From positions 1,242,895-1,306,894 of the forward strand of contig NZ_VDES01000001.1 in assembly GCF_013607875.1 (NCBI RefSeq): a stretch of DNA of 64,000 nucleotides, given 5' to 3'. Made by a program: the position numbers and the translations under genes. Source of the stretch: Blastomonas ursincola. GTDB lineage: Bacteria > Pseudomonadota > Alphaproteobacteria > Sphingomonadales > Sphingomonadaceae. The stretch's first letter is position 1, and each line of letters begins with the position of its first letter. Below the pieces are notes generated by a model that searched no databases, had not been told where the DNA came from, and worked only from the letters and a program-made list of their open reading frames with translations. This document shows, in pieces, positions 44,325 through 52,621 of this stretch.

Positions 44325-45440
44325 TTACATGCCCGAACCCGGACCGTAGGTGATTTCCACGCGACGGTTCTGCAGTTCACGAACGCCATCGGCGGTCTGA
44401 ACGCGGTTGCGGGTTTCACCGAACGCCTGGGTGCTGATGGCGCTGGCCGGGATGTTCCGCGAGACCAGATAGGCCTTGACGGAGTCGGCACGACGCTGGG
44501 ACAGACCCACGTTGTAGGTGGCTGCACCCGAACGGTCAGCGTGACCTGCCAGCATGACCGGCACCGAACCGCAGCTGCCGTAAGCGGCAACGGCGTTGTC
44601 CAGAATGGTCGCAGCTTCCGGCGTGATGTTCGACTTGTCGAAGTCGAAGAACACGATGTACGGACCCTTTTCGCAAACCGGCGGCGGAGGCGGCGGCGGA
44701 GGCGGCGGGGGCGGGGGCGGCGGGGGCGGCGGCGGAGGCGGCGGGGGCGGCGGCGGAGCCGCTTCTTCACCACCGAAGTTGTAGATGATGCTGCCCAGGA
44801 TCGAGTGGCTGCGGAAGCGGCCGTCGAACTCGCGTCCGTTGACGCTCAGCAGATCGACCGAGTCGCTGTTGAAGAAGCGATACTTCAGACCCACGTCCCA
44901 GCTGTCGCTGATCGGAGCACGAATGCCCGCCAGAACCTGCCAGGCAAAGCCGGTGTCCGAATCGTCGATATAGGGGCCAGTGCCCGGCTGGGTCGAACCG
45001 TTGAAGTCGGTGCGAGCGACGCCGACGCCGCCACCGACAAAGCCCTGAAGGCCGTCATCGGGACCGAAGTCGATCAGGCCGTTGACCATGAATGCCAGCG
45101 CATTGGCGCTGCCAACCGAGGCAAAACGACCAATAGCGGTCGGAGCAGCACCGCGCGAGATGCCAACCTGCGTCTGAACGTCGGTCAGATCCGCTTCACG
45201 GTAGCTGACTTCCGCTTCCAGACGGAACGGACCGAAGTCGTAACCGACGACCGCACCGACATCGTATCCGGTGTCCGAATCAACGATGGTGGCATTGCTC
45301 AGAGCGCCGACATCGAATTCGATGTCTTCGACGATCATGGCGCCGCCTTCGACACCGACATACCACTGACCGTCGCGGGCGAAAGCCGGCGTCGTCAGGG
45401 CGGTAGATGCCAACGCCAGTCCAACGACTAACTTGCGCAT
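44325..45440 (-). CDS. OmpA-family outer-membrane protein with polyproline linker
   Basis: This 371-residue protein has a signal peptide (MRKLVVGLALASTALTTPAFA). An eight-stranded OmpA-like barrel (about residues 22-225) follows, then 26 consecutive prolines (229-254). The C-terminal OmpA domain binds peptidoglycan, with YIVFFDFDKSNITPEA, HADRSGAATYNVGLSQRRA and NRRVEITYGPG. It anchors the outer membrane to the cell wall. I chose the ATG at 45440 because AAGGGG lies upstream and the signal peptide starts there. It has its own strong terminator, fitting an abundant monocistronic mRNA. Confidence 0.93.
   Translation of the reverse strand: MRKLVVGLALASTALTTPAFARDGQWYVGVEGGAMIVEDIEFDVGALSNATIVDSDTGYDVGAVVGYDFGPFRLEAEVSYREADLTDVQTQVGISRGAAPTAIGRFASVGSANALAFMVNGLIDFGPDDGLQGFVGGGVGVARTDFNGSTQPGTGPYIDDSDTGFAWQVLAGIRAPISDSWDVGLKYRFFNSDSVDLLSVNGREFDGRFRSHSILGSIIYNFGGEEAAPPPPPPPPPPPPPPPPPPPPPPPPPPVCEKGPYIVFFDFDKSNITPEAATILDNAVAAYGSCGSVPVMLAGHADRSGAATYNVGLSQRRADSVKAYLVSRNIPASAISTQAFGETRNRVQTADGVRELQNRRVEITYGPGSGM
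44679..44756. repeat. GC-rich triplet tract encoding 26 prolines
   Basis: On the plus strand this is a run of CGG/GGG/AGG triplets, read on the minus strand as CCG/CCC/CCT proline codons. The mixed codons interrupt perfect repetition, but long CGG runs remain that could slip during replication. Confidence 0.85.
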
Positions 45441-45505
45441 AGATTTTCCCCTTATAAGTAGGATTTGGAACGACAACTCGGCAACGTTACTAACGCCAAG
45501 ACAGT

Positions 45506-45572
45506 TGCCACGCAAGCGCGGTTTTGGCCGGACTGTTGCCAAAATGTCGCCATTTCAGGGGGTGCCACGCAA
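45506..45572. repeat. Direct repeat upstream of the OmpA-family gene
   Basis: TGCCACGCAA occurs at 45506-45515 and 45563-45572 in the 220-base region between the OmpA-family gene and the phage-like remnant. It may be a paired regulator site in the ompA-type leader. No confident promoter was recognised in this region. Confidence 0.3.
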
Positions 45573-45662
45573 AAAATGCACCTCTGCTGCAGCCTGTCGG
45601 ACAAGGCAGCGCGACTGAGAGTAACACACCGAATCATAAACGCATAATAGGCTTGAGATCAA

Positions 45663-46073
45663 TCACGTAACGCTGGCCAGACCCGCCTGCTGTAGCGCTG
45701 CGAGCACCGCGGCAAGCGTCGCGCGAGCCTCGGCGTCGACAATCGATCCGCCCACCGGCGGGGCGATCGGGGGATAGGCAGACCATGCGCTGCCATCGAA
45801 CCTTCGGCAGATCGCCGCCATGTCATCGTGCAACTGCATCCCGACTGGCGCTGTCGCAAAACGCCACCCCCCATCTGTGCAGACTGCGATCTTCCCTGCA
45901 TGGCCGACCCAGGCACCGACGGGGGCGGGGCCAACGATCCACGCCTGACCGGATGCAGGCGCGAGCGGCGCAGGGTCGTTCAGCATGGCCTTCACGCCAC
46001 CGCGCAACAACGCGTCCACCAGCACCAGAGCCTCGTTGTGGGTGATTTCCTTCTGTGCCTGTGCGGCAGGCAT
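45663..46073 (-). pseudogene. DUF2793 protein remnant (last gene of a GTA-type cluster), 5' end lost
   Basis: The C-terminal 136 residues of a DUF2793 phage/GTA protein remain. They include the family signature AQAQKEITHNEALVLVDALL, then GQAWIVGPAPVGAWVGHAGKIAV and a low-complexity tail. In related alphaproteobacteria such genes lie at the far end of the gene transfer agent cluster. Here the family's usual N-terminal residues are missing. The coding sequence begins right at the break with the terminase gene, in another reading frame. An ATG at 46073 exists, so a shortened product might be made, but no ribosome site is clear. Confidence 0.75.
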
Positions 46074-46076
46074 GGC

Positions 46077-46524
46077 TGTGCTCGGGACCGCGCAACCCCT
46101 CGGGCTCGGCGGCGGAAAACAGCACCGCCTGCGCCCCGCCCGGCCAGCGCAACCGGCGCAGCGAGGGCTCCCAGTGCGGCCGCGTCGACTGGGGCGCGAT
46201 CGCCAGCAGCCCACTCTGCCCCTCAACCATCACGCTGCGCGCTTCGGCCAGGTTCGCCGCGACCAGCGCGATGCGCGCATCGGACACGCCCTCGCCGATC
46301 TGCCGCACCCATTCCGCCCCCGCGCGCGTCTTGCCGAAGCCGCGCCCGGCGAGGATCAGCCAGGTGCGCCAGTCACCCGGCGGTGCCAGCTGCTCGGGTC
46401 GCGCCCAGAATGGCCAGTGGTGCGCGAGCGCTGCCACCGCGCCATCGGAAAGGCCGTCCAGATACAGCCGCATAGCCTCGCCCGGCATGGCCGCCAGCCG
46501 TTCGGCCAGCGAAAAATCCGTCAT
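46077..46524 (-). pseudogene. Truncated phage/GTA large terminase (TerL) gene
   Basis: The first 149 residues of a TerL-type DNA-packaging ATPase remain. The Walker A-like motif is LILAGRGFGKTRAGAEWVR (about 57-73). The similarity ends exactly at EGLRGPEH, where homologues continue with the Walker B acidic residues (DFAWCDEL-type). Translation then runs on in a foreign frame over the DUF2793 remnant to about 45823. The ATP-hydrolysis and nuclease parts are absent, so the protein cannot package DNA. Its ATG overlaps the stop of the intact small terminase gene (ATGA). Confidence 0.85.
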
Positions 46525-47045
46525 GTGCTGCCAGGTACAGTTGAATCCGGGCCAGCCTTGTCTGCTGCGCCCGCATCCAGCCGTTGCCGAATCTGCTCCA
46601 GTGTCGCCGCGAGCTGCTCACGCGCGCCCCTCGCCGCCAGCGGATCGGCGGGCGGATCGCTGCGGCTCTTCTCGGCGCTCTGCTTGTACGCCATCAGCAG
46701 CTTTAGGCCCTGTGCATCGTCGAATTCGGTTGCCCGGCCGATGCTGCCATCGGGGCGCTTGACCGGCTTGATCGTGCCGAACCGCGCGGTCTTGAGCATG
46801 CGGAATTCGAGCTCGTCATAGCCGGTAGCGATCGCCATCTGCCAGCCATGGCTGAATGCCGGGCAGCTCGCCCGCAGCCGATAGACTGCCGAGCGTGACA
46901 CACCGGCGCGCTTGGCCGAGACCGAAACGTTCGACGTCTCGGCAAGATGGTCGAGGAACGCGCACAGGCTTTCCTCCGACAGGCTGTCGAACAAGGCAGT
47001 CTCCGCAGGGCACAGGATAAGTGAGAGAGCCTGTCGCCGGGTCAC
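46521..47045 (-). CDS. Small terminase-like protein of a gene transfer agent (g1-type)
   Basis: This protein of about 174 residues has a helix-turn-helix (FLDHLAETSNVSVSAKRAGVSRSAVYRLRA). GYDELEFRMLKTARFG and a charged C-terminal tail follow, as in the small-terminase (g1) proteins at the head of RcGTA-like clusters. It is intact, but its partner TerL is truncated, so it has probably lost its function. The start is uncertain: GTG 47045 is listed, and TTG 46994 with GGAG upstream is a good alternative. Confidence 0.7.
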   Translation of the reverse strand: MTRRQALSLILCPAETALFDSLSEESLCAFLDHLAETSNVSVSAKRAGVSRSAVYRLRASCPAFSHGWQMAIATGYDELEFRMLKTARFGTIKPVKRPDGSIGRATEFDDAQGLKLLMAYKQSAEKSRSDPPADPLAARGAREQLAATLEQIRQRLDAGAADKAGPDSTVPGST

Positions 47046-47123
47046 TCCCGACTCGCTCCATCTCGATGTTCCTGATTTGTACCCAATCAGCGTGACGATG
47101 TCAAGGTAAAAGTACCAATGCGG

Positions 47124-47660
47124 TCAATAGACCTCGTCGGGTGGCGGCGGGTCAAGCATGAGGTTCAACCGCCGCAGCGCCAGGGCGGCCAGGCGCTGGG
47201 TCTCGCTCTTGCGCCGGGCAGCCGCCAGCGGACGCGTGGCAGCGGGACGGATGATCTCGGCATCATAGGCATCGGCGACGATCAGCCCGGTGACATCGGG
47301 CAAGAACGCCTCGCCGCTGACCAGCCCCGCATCGAGCGCCGGGCACAGCCCCCAGTAGAATCGGTCGCAATGGTCGAGATACTCGCCCCATTTGGCATCG
47401 CCCAGCAGATCGGCACGCGCCACCTTGATCTCGACGATCACGATCTGCCCGCGCGCATCGATCCCCATAAGGTCGGCCCGGCGGCCATTGGGCAGCGCGA
47501 CCTCTGGGGCCACCCAGATCTGGTTGCGCCGGAACAACCGGGCAATGCCGCGCGCGACCGCTGCTGCGCCGGCTGGCGGGCCGCCGGGCGAGGCGATGGG
47601 CATGATCGGCAGATCGCTCGGGTCAGTCGAGCGCAGGGATTGGGGCAGGCGCGTTTCCAT
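47124..47660 (-). CDS. mmcB: MmcB-family DNA repair protein
   Basis: This 178-residue protein of the alphaproteobacterial MmcB family has a restriction-endonuclease-like core: RADLMGIDARGQIVIVEIKVARADL (D-x-n-E-x-K). DAKWGEYLDHCDRFYWGLCP and GLIVADAYDAEIIRPAATRPL follow. In Caulobacter MmcB is SOS-induced and protects against mitomycin C. A degenerate LexA-like half-site pair lies just before the ATG. The start lacks a ribosome site, and the -10-like TGTATT is close, so the mRNA may be nearly leaderless. It lies next to the GTA remnant. Confidence 0.85.
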   Translation of the reverse strand: METRLPQSLRSTDPSDLPIMPIASPGGPPAGAAAVARGIARLFRRNQIWVAPEVALPNGRRADLMGIDARGQIVIVEIKVARADLLGDAKWGEYLDHCDRFYWGLCPALDAGLVSGEAFLPDVTGLIVADAYDAEIIRPAATRPLAAARRKSETQRLAALALRRLNLMLDPPPPDEVY

Positions 47661-47671
47661 GCCACGTGCTA

Positions 47672-47686
47672 ATACAAAACGGGAAC
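47672..47686 (-). promoter_or_regulatory. Degenerate LexA (SOS) box before mmcB
   Basis: Read leftwards it is GTTC-N7-GTAT (47686-47672), against the alphaproteobacterial LexA consensus GTTC-N7-GTTC. The first half is exact, and the second matches only in its first two bases. It overlaps a possible -10 box (TGTATT). Confidence 0.3.
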
Positions 47687-47708
47687 AAAAGAAAGCGTGC
47701 GGTCAGCT

Positions 47709-48116
47709 TCAGCAATATTCGGGATGGGCGATTGTCGGCTTCAGCACGTCCGCAAAGGCTTCGCGCGATTCGCGATACAGCAGGGCCGCTGCCGCTTCGG
47801 CGCGATGCCCGCGCCCACGCGCCTGTTCGAGCGCCGCAAGACCCGACTGCAGGGCCGCGCAGATCGCGTCGAGCTCGGTCACCATTCGGGCGGTGATCTC
47901 GGGCTCGACCTGGGTCAGCCAGGCCGCCAGCGTTGCGCGTTCGCTCAGTCCGGAAACGGGGTCGGCCGCCGGGCGACCCGACCATCGCGCCAGAACGGCG
48001 AGCACGGTGCCGATCGCATCGATTCGCGCAAGCAGCGAATCGATCGCCGCGCTGGCGCGCGAATCGGACTGGATCGGCAGGAGCGGAGCAAACATCGCGT
48101 AATACCATGATGCCAT
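47709..48116 (-). CDS. Helical protein of unknown function
   Basis: This 135-residue protein is predicted to be almost all helical (SRASAAIDSLLARIDAIGTVLAVLARWSG and TARMVTELDAICAALQSGLAALEQARGRG), with no signal peptide. It starts MASWYYAMFAPLLPIQ; a start at the second Met is possible. No family is recognised. Codon use is like that of the neighbours, and it precedes mmcB on the same strand with 48 bases between, so it may share its transcript. Confidence 0.6.
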   Translation of the reverse strand: MASWYYAMFAPLLPIQSDSRASAAIDSLLARIDAIGTVLAVLARWSGRPAADPVSGLSERATLAAWLTQVEPEITARMVTELDAICAALQSGLAALEQARGRGHRAEAAAALLYRESREAFADVLKPTIAHPEYC

Positions 48117-48164
48117 CCGGTTAACATCGCGATAAAGGTCCGCAACGGATCATTTCCGTGGCGC

Positions 48165-48181
48165 GAAAGACACAATCTTTC
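48165..48181. promoter_or_regulatory. Inverted repeat before the TorF-type porin gene
   Basis: GAAAGA (48165-48170) and TCTTTC (48176-48181) form a 6+6 dyad with a 5-base centre. It lies 170 bases upstream of the porin in an AT-rich stretch that also contains TATATT. It could serve either divergent gene. Confidence 0.35.
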
Positions 48182-48353
48182 ACAATAGCCGCATATATTA
48201 GCATTTTTCTCTTGTGCACCGCAGCACAGCGGGGCAGCATTGCTGTCGCTGATTGTGAGCACTCCATATGTGGCGCCAAGGGACGCCAGCAAAAATAGAG
48301 AGTAGCCATTGCAGCGCAGGCGGGACGAAACGCATCCAGTTGAAAGGAAAAAC

Positions 48354-49190
48354 ATGCGTACGTCCAAATTCCACCGGGGCCTTGCGGGCCTCGCCCTCCT
48401 CGCGTCGTCGACTGTCGCCACCCCTGCTCTTGCGCAGGAAGAGGAGTCCAAGCCGATCACGATCACGGGCTCTGTCGGTCTGGTGTCCGACTATCGCTTC
48501 CGCGGCGTTTCGCAGTCCGACGAGGGCGTGGCAGTCCAGGGCGGCTTCACCGTCAACCACGAATCGGGTTTCTACGTCGGCACATGGGGGTCCAACCTGG
48601 CCGGCTGGGGCACTTTTGGCGGCCCCAATCTCGAGGTCGACCTGTTCGCCGGTTATGCCACCACCGTCGGCTCGGCCGGCATCGATGTCGGCGTGACCTG
48701 GTACATGTATCCCGATGGCTTCGACAACACCGACTTTTTCGAAGGCTATGCCAAGCTGAAGGGCACCGCCGGGCCGGTTTCGCTGACCGCAGCGGTCTAT
48801 TACGCGCCCAAGCAGGAAGCGCTCGGCAACTTCTCGAACACGCCATTCAGCCGCGGCCAGAAGCAGGACAATCTGTACCTGGCTGGCGATGCCAGCGTCG
48901 CCATCCCCGACACGCCCGTGACGATCAACGCGCATATCGGCTATTCGGAGGGCAATCCCGGTCTCGGCCCCAACGGTACCAGCGTGACGCCCACCGGCGA
49001 ATACTGGGATTATTCGATCGGCGCGGCAGTGAACGTCTATGGGCCGCTGACGCTCAGCGTGTCCTATGTCGATACGGACATCACCCGCGCGGAATCGGCC
49101 TATCTGTTGCCGAACTTCCAGAAGTTCCGCAACGGCGGCGGCCAGATCGCAGACGGCACCATCGTGTTCGGGGTGACCGCCGCCTTCTGA
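48354..49190 (+). CDS. TorF-family putative outer-membrane porin
   Basis: This 278-residue protein has a signal peptide cleaved after ALAQ. A beta-barrel follows with the family-typical start ITGSVGLVSDYRFRGVSQSDEG. WDYSIGAAVNVYGPLTLSVSYVDTD is a late strand, and the aromatic C-terminus is VFGVTAAF. TorF (Gcw_chp) proteins are common in sphingomonads and are thought to form pores; the solute is unknown. AAGGA lies before the ATG at 48354. A strong terminator follows at 49215. Confidence 0.88.
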   Translation: MRTSKFHRGLAGLALLASSTVATPALAQEEESKPITITGSVGLVSDYRFRGVSQSDEGVAVQGGFTVNHESGFYVGTWGSNLAGWGTFGGPNLEVDLFAGYATTVGSAGIDVGVTWYMYPDGFDNTDFFEGYAKLKGTAGPVSLTAAVYYAPKQEALGNFSNTPFSRGQKQDNLYLAGDASVAIPDTPVTINAHIGYSEGNPGLGPNGTSVTPTGEYWDYSIGAAVNVYGPLTLSVSYVDTDITRAESAYLLPNFQKFRNGGGQIADGTIVFGVTAAF

Positions 49191-49214
49191 CGACCGTCTG
49201 ATTTTCCGGGGGGC

Positions 49215-49257
49215 TGTGGCCGCATCCGTTGCTCACGGGTGCGGCCACATCTTTTTG
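49215..49257 (+). terminator. Rho-independent terminator after the porin gene
   Basis: The 14-bp stem TGTGGCCGCATCCG (49215-49228) pairs with CGGGTGCGGCCACA (49236-49249), with one G-U pair, followed by TCTTTTT. It lies 25 bases past the porin stop. Confidence 0.9.
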
Positions 49258-49293
49258 GCTTTCGGCCGCAAATTGGGCTAAGGGCGCCCGCGC

Positions 49294-50034
49294 ATGACCC
49301 GATTGCGTCTCGCCACCGTCCGTCCGGGAGAGCCCGAGATCTTTCATTCGCTGCAGGGCGAAGGGATATCCTTGGGCAGGCCGTCGGTGTTCGTCCGCCT
49401 TTCCGGCTGCAACCTCGCCTGCCACTGGTGCGACACGCCCTATACCTGGTTTTTCGAAGGCCATGCCGGGCCGCATCGCGGCGACCGCCAGTACGATCGG
49501 CGCGCCAACAGCGTAACGCTGGACATTGCCGAGGTTGCCGCTGCGGTCCGGCAATATGAATGCCCGCATATCGTCTTCACCGGCGGCGAGCCGCTGCTCC
49601 AGCAGCCCGCATTGGCGGCGCTCTGCGATCTGCTGGGGCCGGCCTATCATATCGAGATCGAGAGCAACGGCACCGTGGCGCTGACCGCTGACTTTGCGCC
49701 GCATGTCCACCAGCTCAACCTGTCGCCCAAGCTTGGTCATTCGGGCAATTCCGAAAGCACCCGGCGCAAGGAGGATGTGCTCGCCGCTTATGCCAGCGAC
49801 CACCGCGCCTGGTTCAAGTTCGTGATCGCCGATCCTGCCGATGCCGTTGAGGTCGCAGCGCTGTCAGAGCGATTTGCGATTCCCGCAGAACGCATCATCC
49901 TGATGCCCGAAGGTACCGACAGCGCCACCTTGCGTTCACGGACCGCCTGGCTGGCACCGTTATGCCTTGATCGCGGCTGGCGTTTCACCGACCGGCTGCA
50001 CATCCACCTCTACGGCGACACCCGCGGCACCTGA
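49294..50034 (+). CDS. queE: 7-carboxy-7-deazaguanine synthase (radical SAM)
   Basis: This 246-residue enzyme rearranges carboxy-tetrahydropterin to CDG in the queuosine and 7-deazaguanine pathway. The radical SAM cysteines are Cys39, 43 and 46 (CNLACHWC), a normal CxxxCxxC. The family-typical EIFHSLQGEG precedes them, and VFTGGEPLLQQ binds SAM. HQLNLSPKLGHSGN is near the middle. No other queuosine genes lie in the window. Confidence 0.95.
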   Translation: MTRLRLATVRPGEPEIFHSLQGEGISLGRPSVFVRLSGCNLACHWCDTPYTWFFEGHAGPHRGDRQYDRRANSVTLDIAEVAAAVRQYECPHIVFTGGEPLLQQPALAALCDLLGPAYHIEIESNGTVALTADFAPHVHQLNLSPKLGHSGNSESTRRKEDVLAAYASDHRAWFKFVIADPADAVEVAALSERFAIPAERIILMPEGTDSATLRSRTAWLAPLCLDRGWRFTDRLHIHLYGDTRGT

Positions 50035-50058
50035 TCCGCGCGGCGAAACGACGGCCGC

Positions 50059-51765
50059 TCAGCGACCGCCGTTCAGATTGTCCTTGTTGCGCCAGCGGGC
50101 AATGACGCGCGCGACCATCTCGCTCTCGCCGCCCTGTTCCTTCCACAGCGCGCTGAATGCCGGGTCGTCCGAGGCCGGACGGCGCGCCTCGGCAAGATCA
50201 TCGAACGCCACGCGGATCGGGATCGCGACACCCTCGCCGCAGATGATGCATTCGCGATTGCGCAGCGCCGGAATCGAATCGAGGAATCCGCGCGCACCTT
50301 CGGGCATGGCCGACCGCACATGCGCCTGGTCGCGATCATTGTTAAGGCGCATGGCGATGATCGTGCCGCATTGCGACAGCACGCCTTCCGAAAGGTCCGA
50401 GGGGCGCTGGGTGATCAGCCCCAGCGAGACGCCGTACTTGCGGCCTTCCTTGGCGATCCGGCTCAGCACGTCGCGCACCGCGCTGTGCTCGTTGACCCGG
50501 TCGGAAGGGATGTAGCGATGCGCCTCTTCGCACACCAGCAGCACCGGCTTGGTCCGCTCCTTGCGGCTCCAGATGGCGAAGTCGAAGATCATCCGGCTGA
50601 GCACTGCCACCACGGTTGCGGTGATGTCTGACGGCACGCTCGACACGTCGATGACCGAAATCGGCTTGCCGTTGGCGGGCAGCCGGAAAATCTTGGTGAT
50701 GAAATCGAGCATGGTGTCGCCGACCAGCATGCCGGAGAACATGAAGCTGTAGCGCGGGTCGGACTTGACCTCCTCGATCTTGCCCTTGATCCGCAGGAAC
50801 GGCGCACTTGACGTCGCCTTGTCGAGCTTGCCCATCTCGTTCTGGATGTTCGCCACCAGGTCGGACAGCATGTACGGGATCGGCGTATCCACGGTCACGC
50901 GGGCATTGCCGAGCGCCTGCTTGCTCTTCATCCGCGCCGCCAGCAGGCACTTGGCGAGAATTTCAGCATCGGTCTGCCGGTCGGCGCCGTGCGAGGTAAG
51001 GAAGACCTCGCAATGCTCCTCGAAGTTCATCAGCCAATAGGGCATCGCGAGATTGCCGACATCGAACAGTTCGCCATTCTGCGCGAATGCGCTCGAATAT
51101 TCGCCATGCGGGTCGATCATCACGATATGGCCATCGGGCATCATGTCGCAGATACGGTGCAGGATCAGCGCGGCGGCGGTCGATTTGCCGGTACCGGTCG
51201 ATCCCAGCAGCGCGAAATGCTTGCCCAGCAGCGCATCGACATAGAGCGCGCCGCGCGTGTCGCTGGTCGGATAGACGGTCCCGATCTCGATATGCGGCCG
51301 GGCATCGGCGGCATAGACCTGTTTGAGGTCTGCGCTGGTCATCGCATAGAGCGGCGTACCGGGAACCGGATAGCGCGTCACCCCGCGGCGGAAGTTGAAG
51401 ATGCGCCCGGTGAGCTTTTCCTCCTCGCCCTCACCGAGAAAGTCGATCTGGCAGACGATCAGCCCGGCTTCGCGCTGGTGCATGCGCTGGGTGCGGACAT
51501 TGGCGACCAGCCAGCGATTGCCCATGCGGATTTTGACCTGGCTCCCGACCTGCCCCGCCATCGATACGCTGGGATCGTTGTGATCGACCAGCACCTGCAG
51601 ACGGGCGGCGTCGAGCAGCACCTGCGAGCTCGATCCGGCAATTTCCACGACCTCGCCGATGCGCAGATGTTCGACCGGGCGCTGGATCACCAGGGGAATG
51701 TCCGGACGCTCGGCAGAACTGGCGGGCATGCGCCCCTGGAAGCTGCGCGGGTTGAGATCGACCAT
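50059..51765 (-). CDS. HerA/DUF87-type ATPase
   Basis: This 568-residue hexameric-type ATPase has an N-terminal HAS-barrel domain (HLRIGEVVEIAGSSSQ). The motor core has Walker A LLGSTGTGKST, Walker B VLLVCEEAHRYIP and the sensor region GLITQRPSDLSEGVLSQCGT. HerA enzymes pump or resect DNA, usually with the nuclease NurA, which is not encoded nearby. I chose the ATG at 51765, though TTG 51804 is possible. It stands alone on the strand between queE and the TIGR02186/TSUP pair and looks like the housekeeping version common in alphaproteobacteria rather than a defence gene. Confidence 0.88.
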   Translation of the reverse strand: MVDLNPRSFQGRMPASSAERPDIPLVIQRPVEHLRIGEVVEIAGSSSQVLLDAARLQVLVDHNDPSVSMAGQVGSQVKIRMGNRWLVANVRTQRMHQREAGLIVCQIDFLGEGEEEKLTGRIFNFRRGVTRYPVPGTPLYAMTSADLKQVYAADARPHIEIGTVYPTSDTRGALYVDALLGKHFALLGSTGTGKSTAAALILHRICDMMPDGHIVMIDPHGEYSSAFAQNGELFDVGNLAMPYWLMNFEEHCEVFLTSHGADRQTDAEILAKCLLAARMKSKQALGNARVTVDTPIPYMLSDLVANIQNEMGKLDKATSSAPFLRIKGKIEEVKSDPRYSFMFSGMLVGDTMLDFITKIFRLPANGKPISVIDVSSVPSDITATVVAVLSRMIFDFAIWSRKERTKPVLLVCEEAHRYIPSDRVNEHSAVRDVLSRIAKEGRKYGVSLGLITQRPSDLSEGVLSQCGTIIAMRLNNDRDQAHVRSAMPEGARGFLDSIPALRNRECIICGEGVAIPIRVAFDDLAEARRPASDDPAFSALWKEQGGESEMVARVIARWRNKDNLNGGR

Positions 51766-51859
51766 CGGGCTGTCTGTGCCTTTTGCTTTGCGTATTCGCA
51801 GCAAGGCATAGGCGCATAGGGTAAATTTTCCCTCTATGCCGAAGTCATTGTCGGCGCCG

Positions 51860-52621
51860 TCAAATCTTGCGGAAGATCACGCCGCCAATCCAGCCCAGTA
51901 GCAACGAAATCAACACGGCGCAGACGCCATAGGCAAAGGGCTGATATTCGGCGACCGTCGCGACGAACAGTTCGAAACCGAACTTGCGCACCTCGATCTC
52001 GCGCACCGCCGCAGCGAGCACCTGGCCATCGCGCACGAGAAAGGTTTCCGCCGTATAGGTGCCGGTGGGCACGCTGGCCGGGATCGAGAGCCGCGCCTGA
52101 TACAGCACGCCTTCGAGGATTTCGACGCTGCCTTCCTGCTGCTTGTAGAGACCCTCGCGCCGGTTGAGATCGACCAGCCCCGAGAGGAACCGCCGCTGTT
52201 CGGCTGGATCGATGGTTCCGGCGGGCGAAAGCTGCAGATTGTCGAGGCCGAATTCGTAGATGGCGGCCGTCCGCTTGTCGACGATCTTGTCGATCGGGCG
52301 CGAGGAGGCGACGGCATAATAGGCGGGCGCCGAACGGAATTCGGTGCTCGCAGCGTTGAGCCATATGCCGGCAATCTGCTGCTTTTCGCGCAGGATGATC
52401 GACTGCGGCGGACCTTTGAGGATCACGACGATATCGCTGTCGCGCGCAGGCGGGGTGCCGCCGGGATAGACGATCGCGCCGAACAGCAGCAATTCCGCGC
52501 CGGTAAAGCCGTACTGGATCTGGATGTCGCGCTGCGAGACTTCGGGCACCAGCACCGGCTCGCTCGCCCCGCCGAGCAGCAAGGCCGCGAAAAACGCGGC
52601 GATCAGCCGCGCCAGCCTCAT
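51860..52621 (-). CDS. TIGR02186-family membrane protein
   Basis: This 253-residue protein has a signal peptide (MRLARLIAAFFAALLLGG). A periplasmic beta-rich domain follows, with QRDIQIQYGFTGAELLLFGAIVYPG and DIVVILKGPPQSI. A single C-terminal membrane helix ends VLISLLLGWIGGVIFRKI. The family is found beside TSUP permeases and may act as their periplasmic partner; its biochemical role is unknown. The ATG overlaps the stop of the upstream permease gene (ATGA), so the two are coupled. Confidence 0.85.
   Translation of the reverse strand: MRLARLIAAFFAALLLGGASEPVLVPEVSQRDIQIQYGFTGAELLLFGAIVYPGGTPPARDSDIVVILKGPPQSIILREKQQIAGIWLNAASTEFRSAPAYYAVASSRPIDKIVDKRTAAIYEFGLDNLQLSPAGTIDPAEQRRFLSGLVDLNRREGLYKQQEGSVEILEGVLYQARLSIPASVPTGTYTAETFLVRDGQVLAAAVREIEVRKFGFELFVATVAEYQPFAYGVCAVLISLLLGWIGGVIFRKI

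Noticed and set aside
45663..47045. Possible prophage with integration site
   Set aside because: Only terminase and DUF2793 remnants are present. No integrase, attachment-site repeat or tRNA lies nearby, and the genes match a GTA cluster better.
50059..51765. HerA-like ATPase as part of an anti-phage defence system
   Set aside because: There is no NurA, SIR2, DUF4297 or other effector gene beside it. The neighbours are housekeeping genes.
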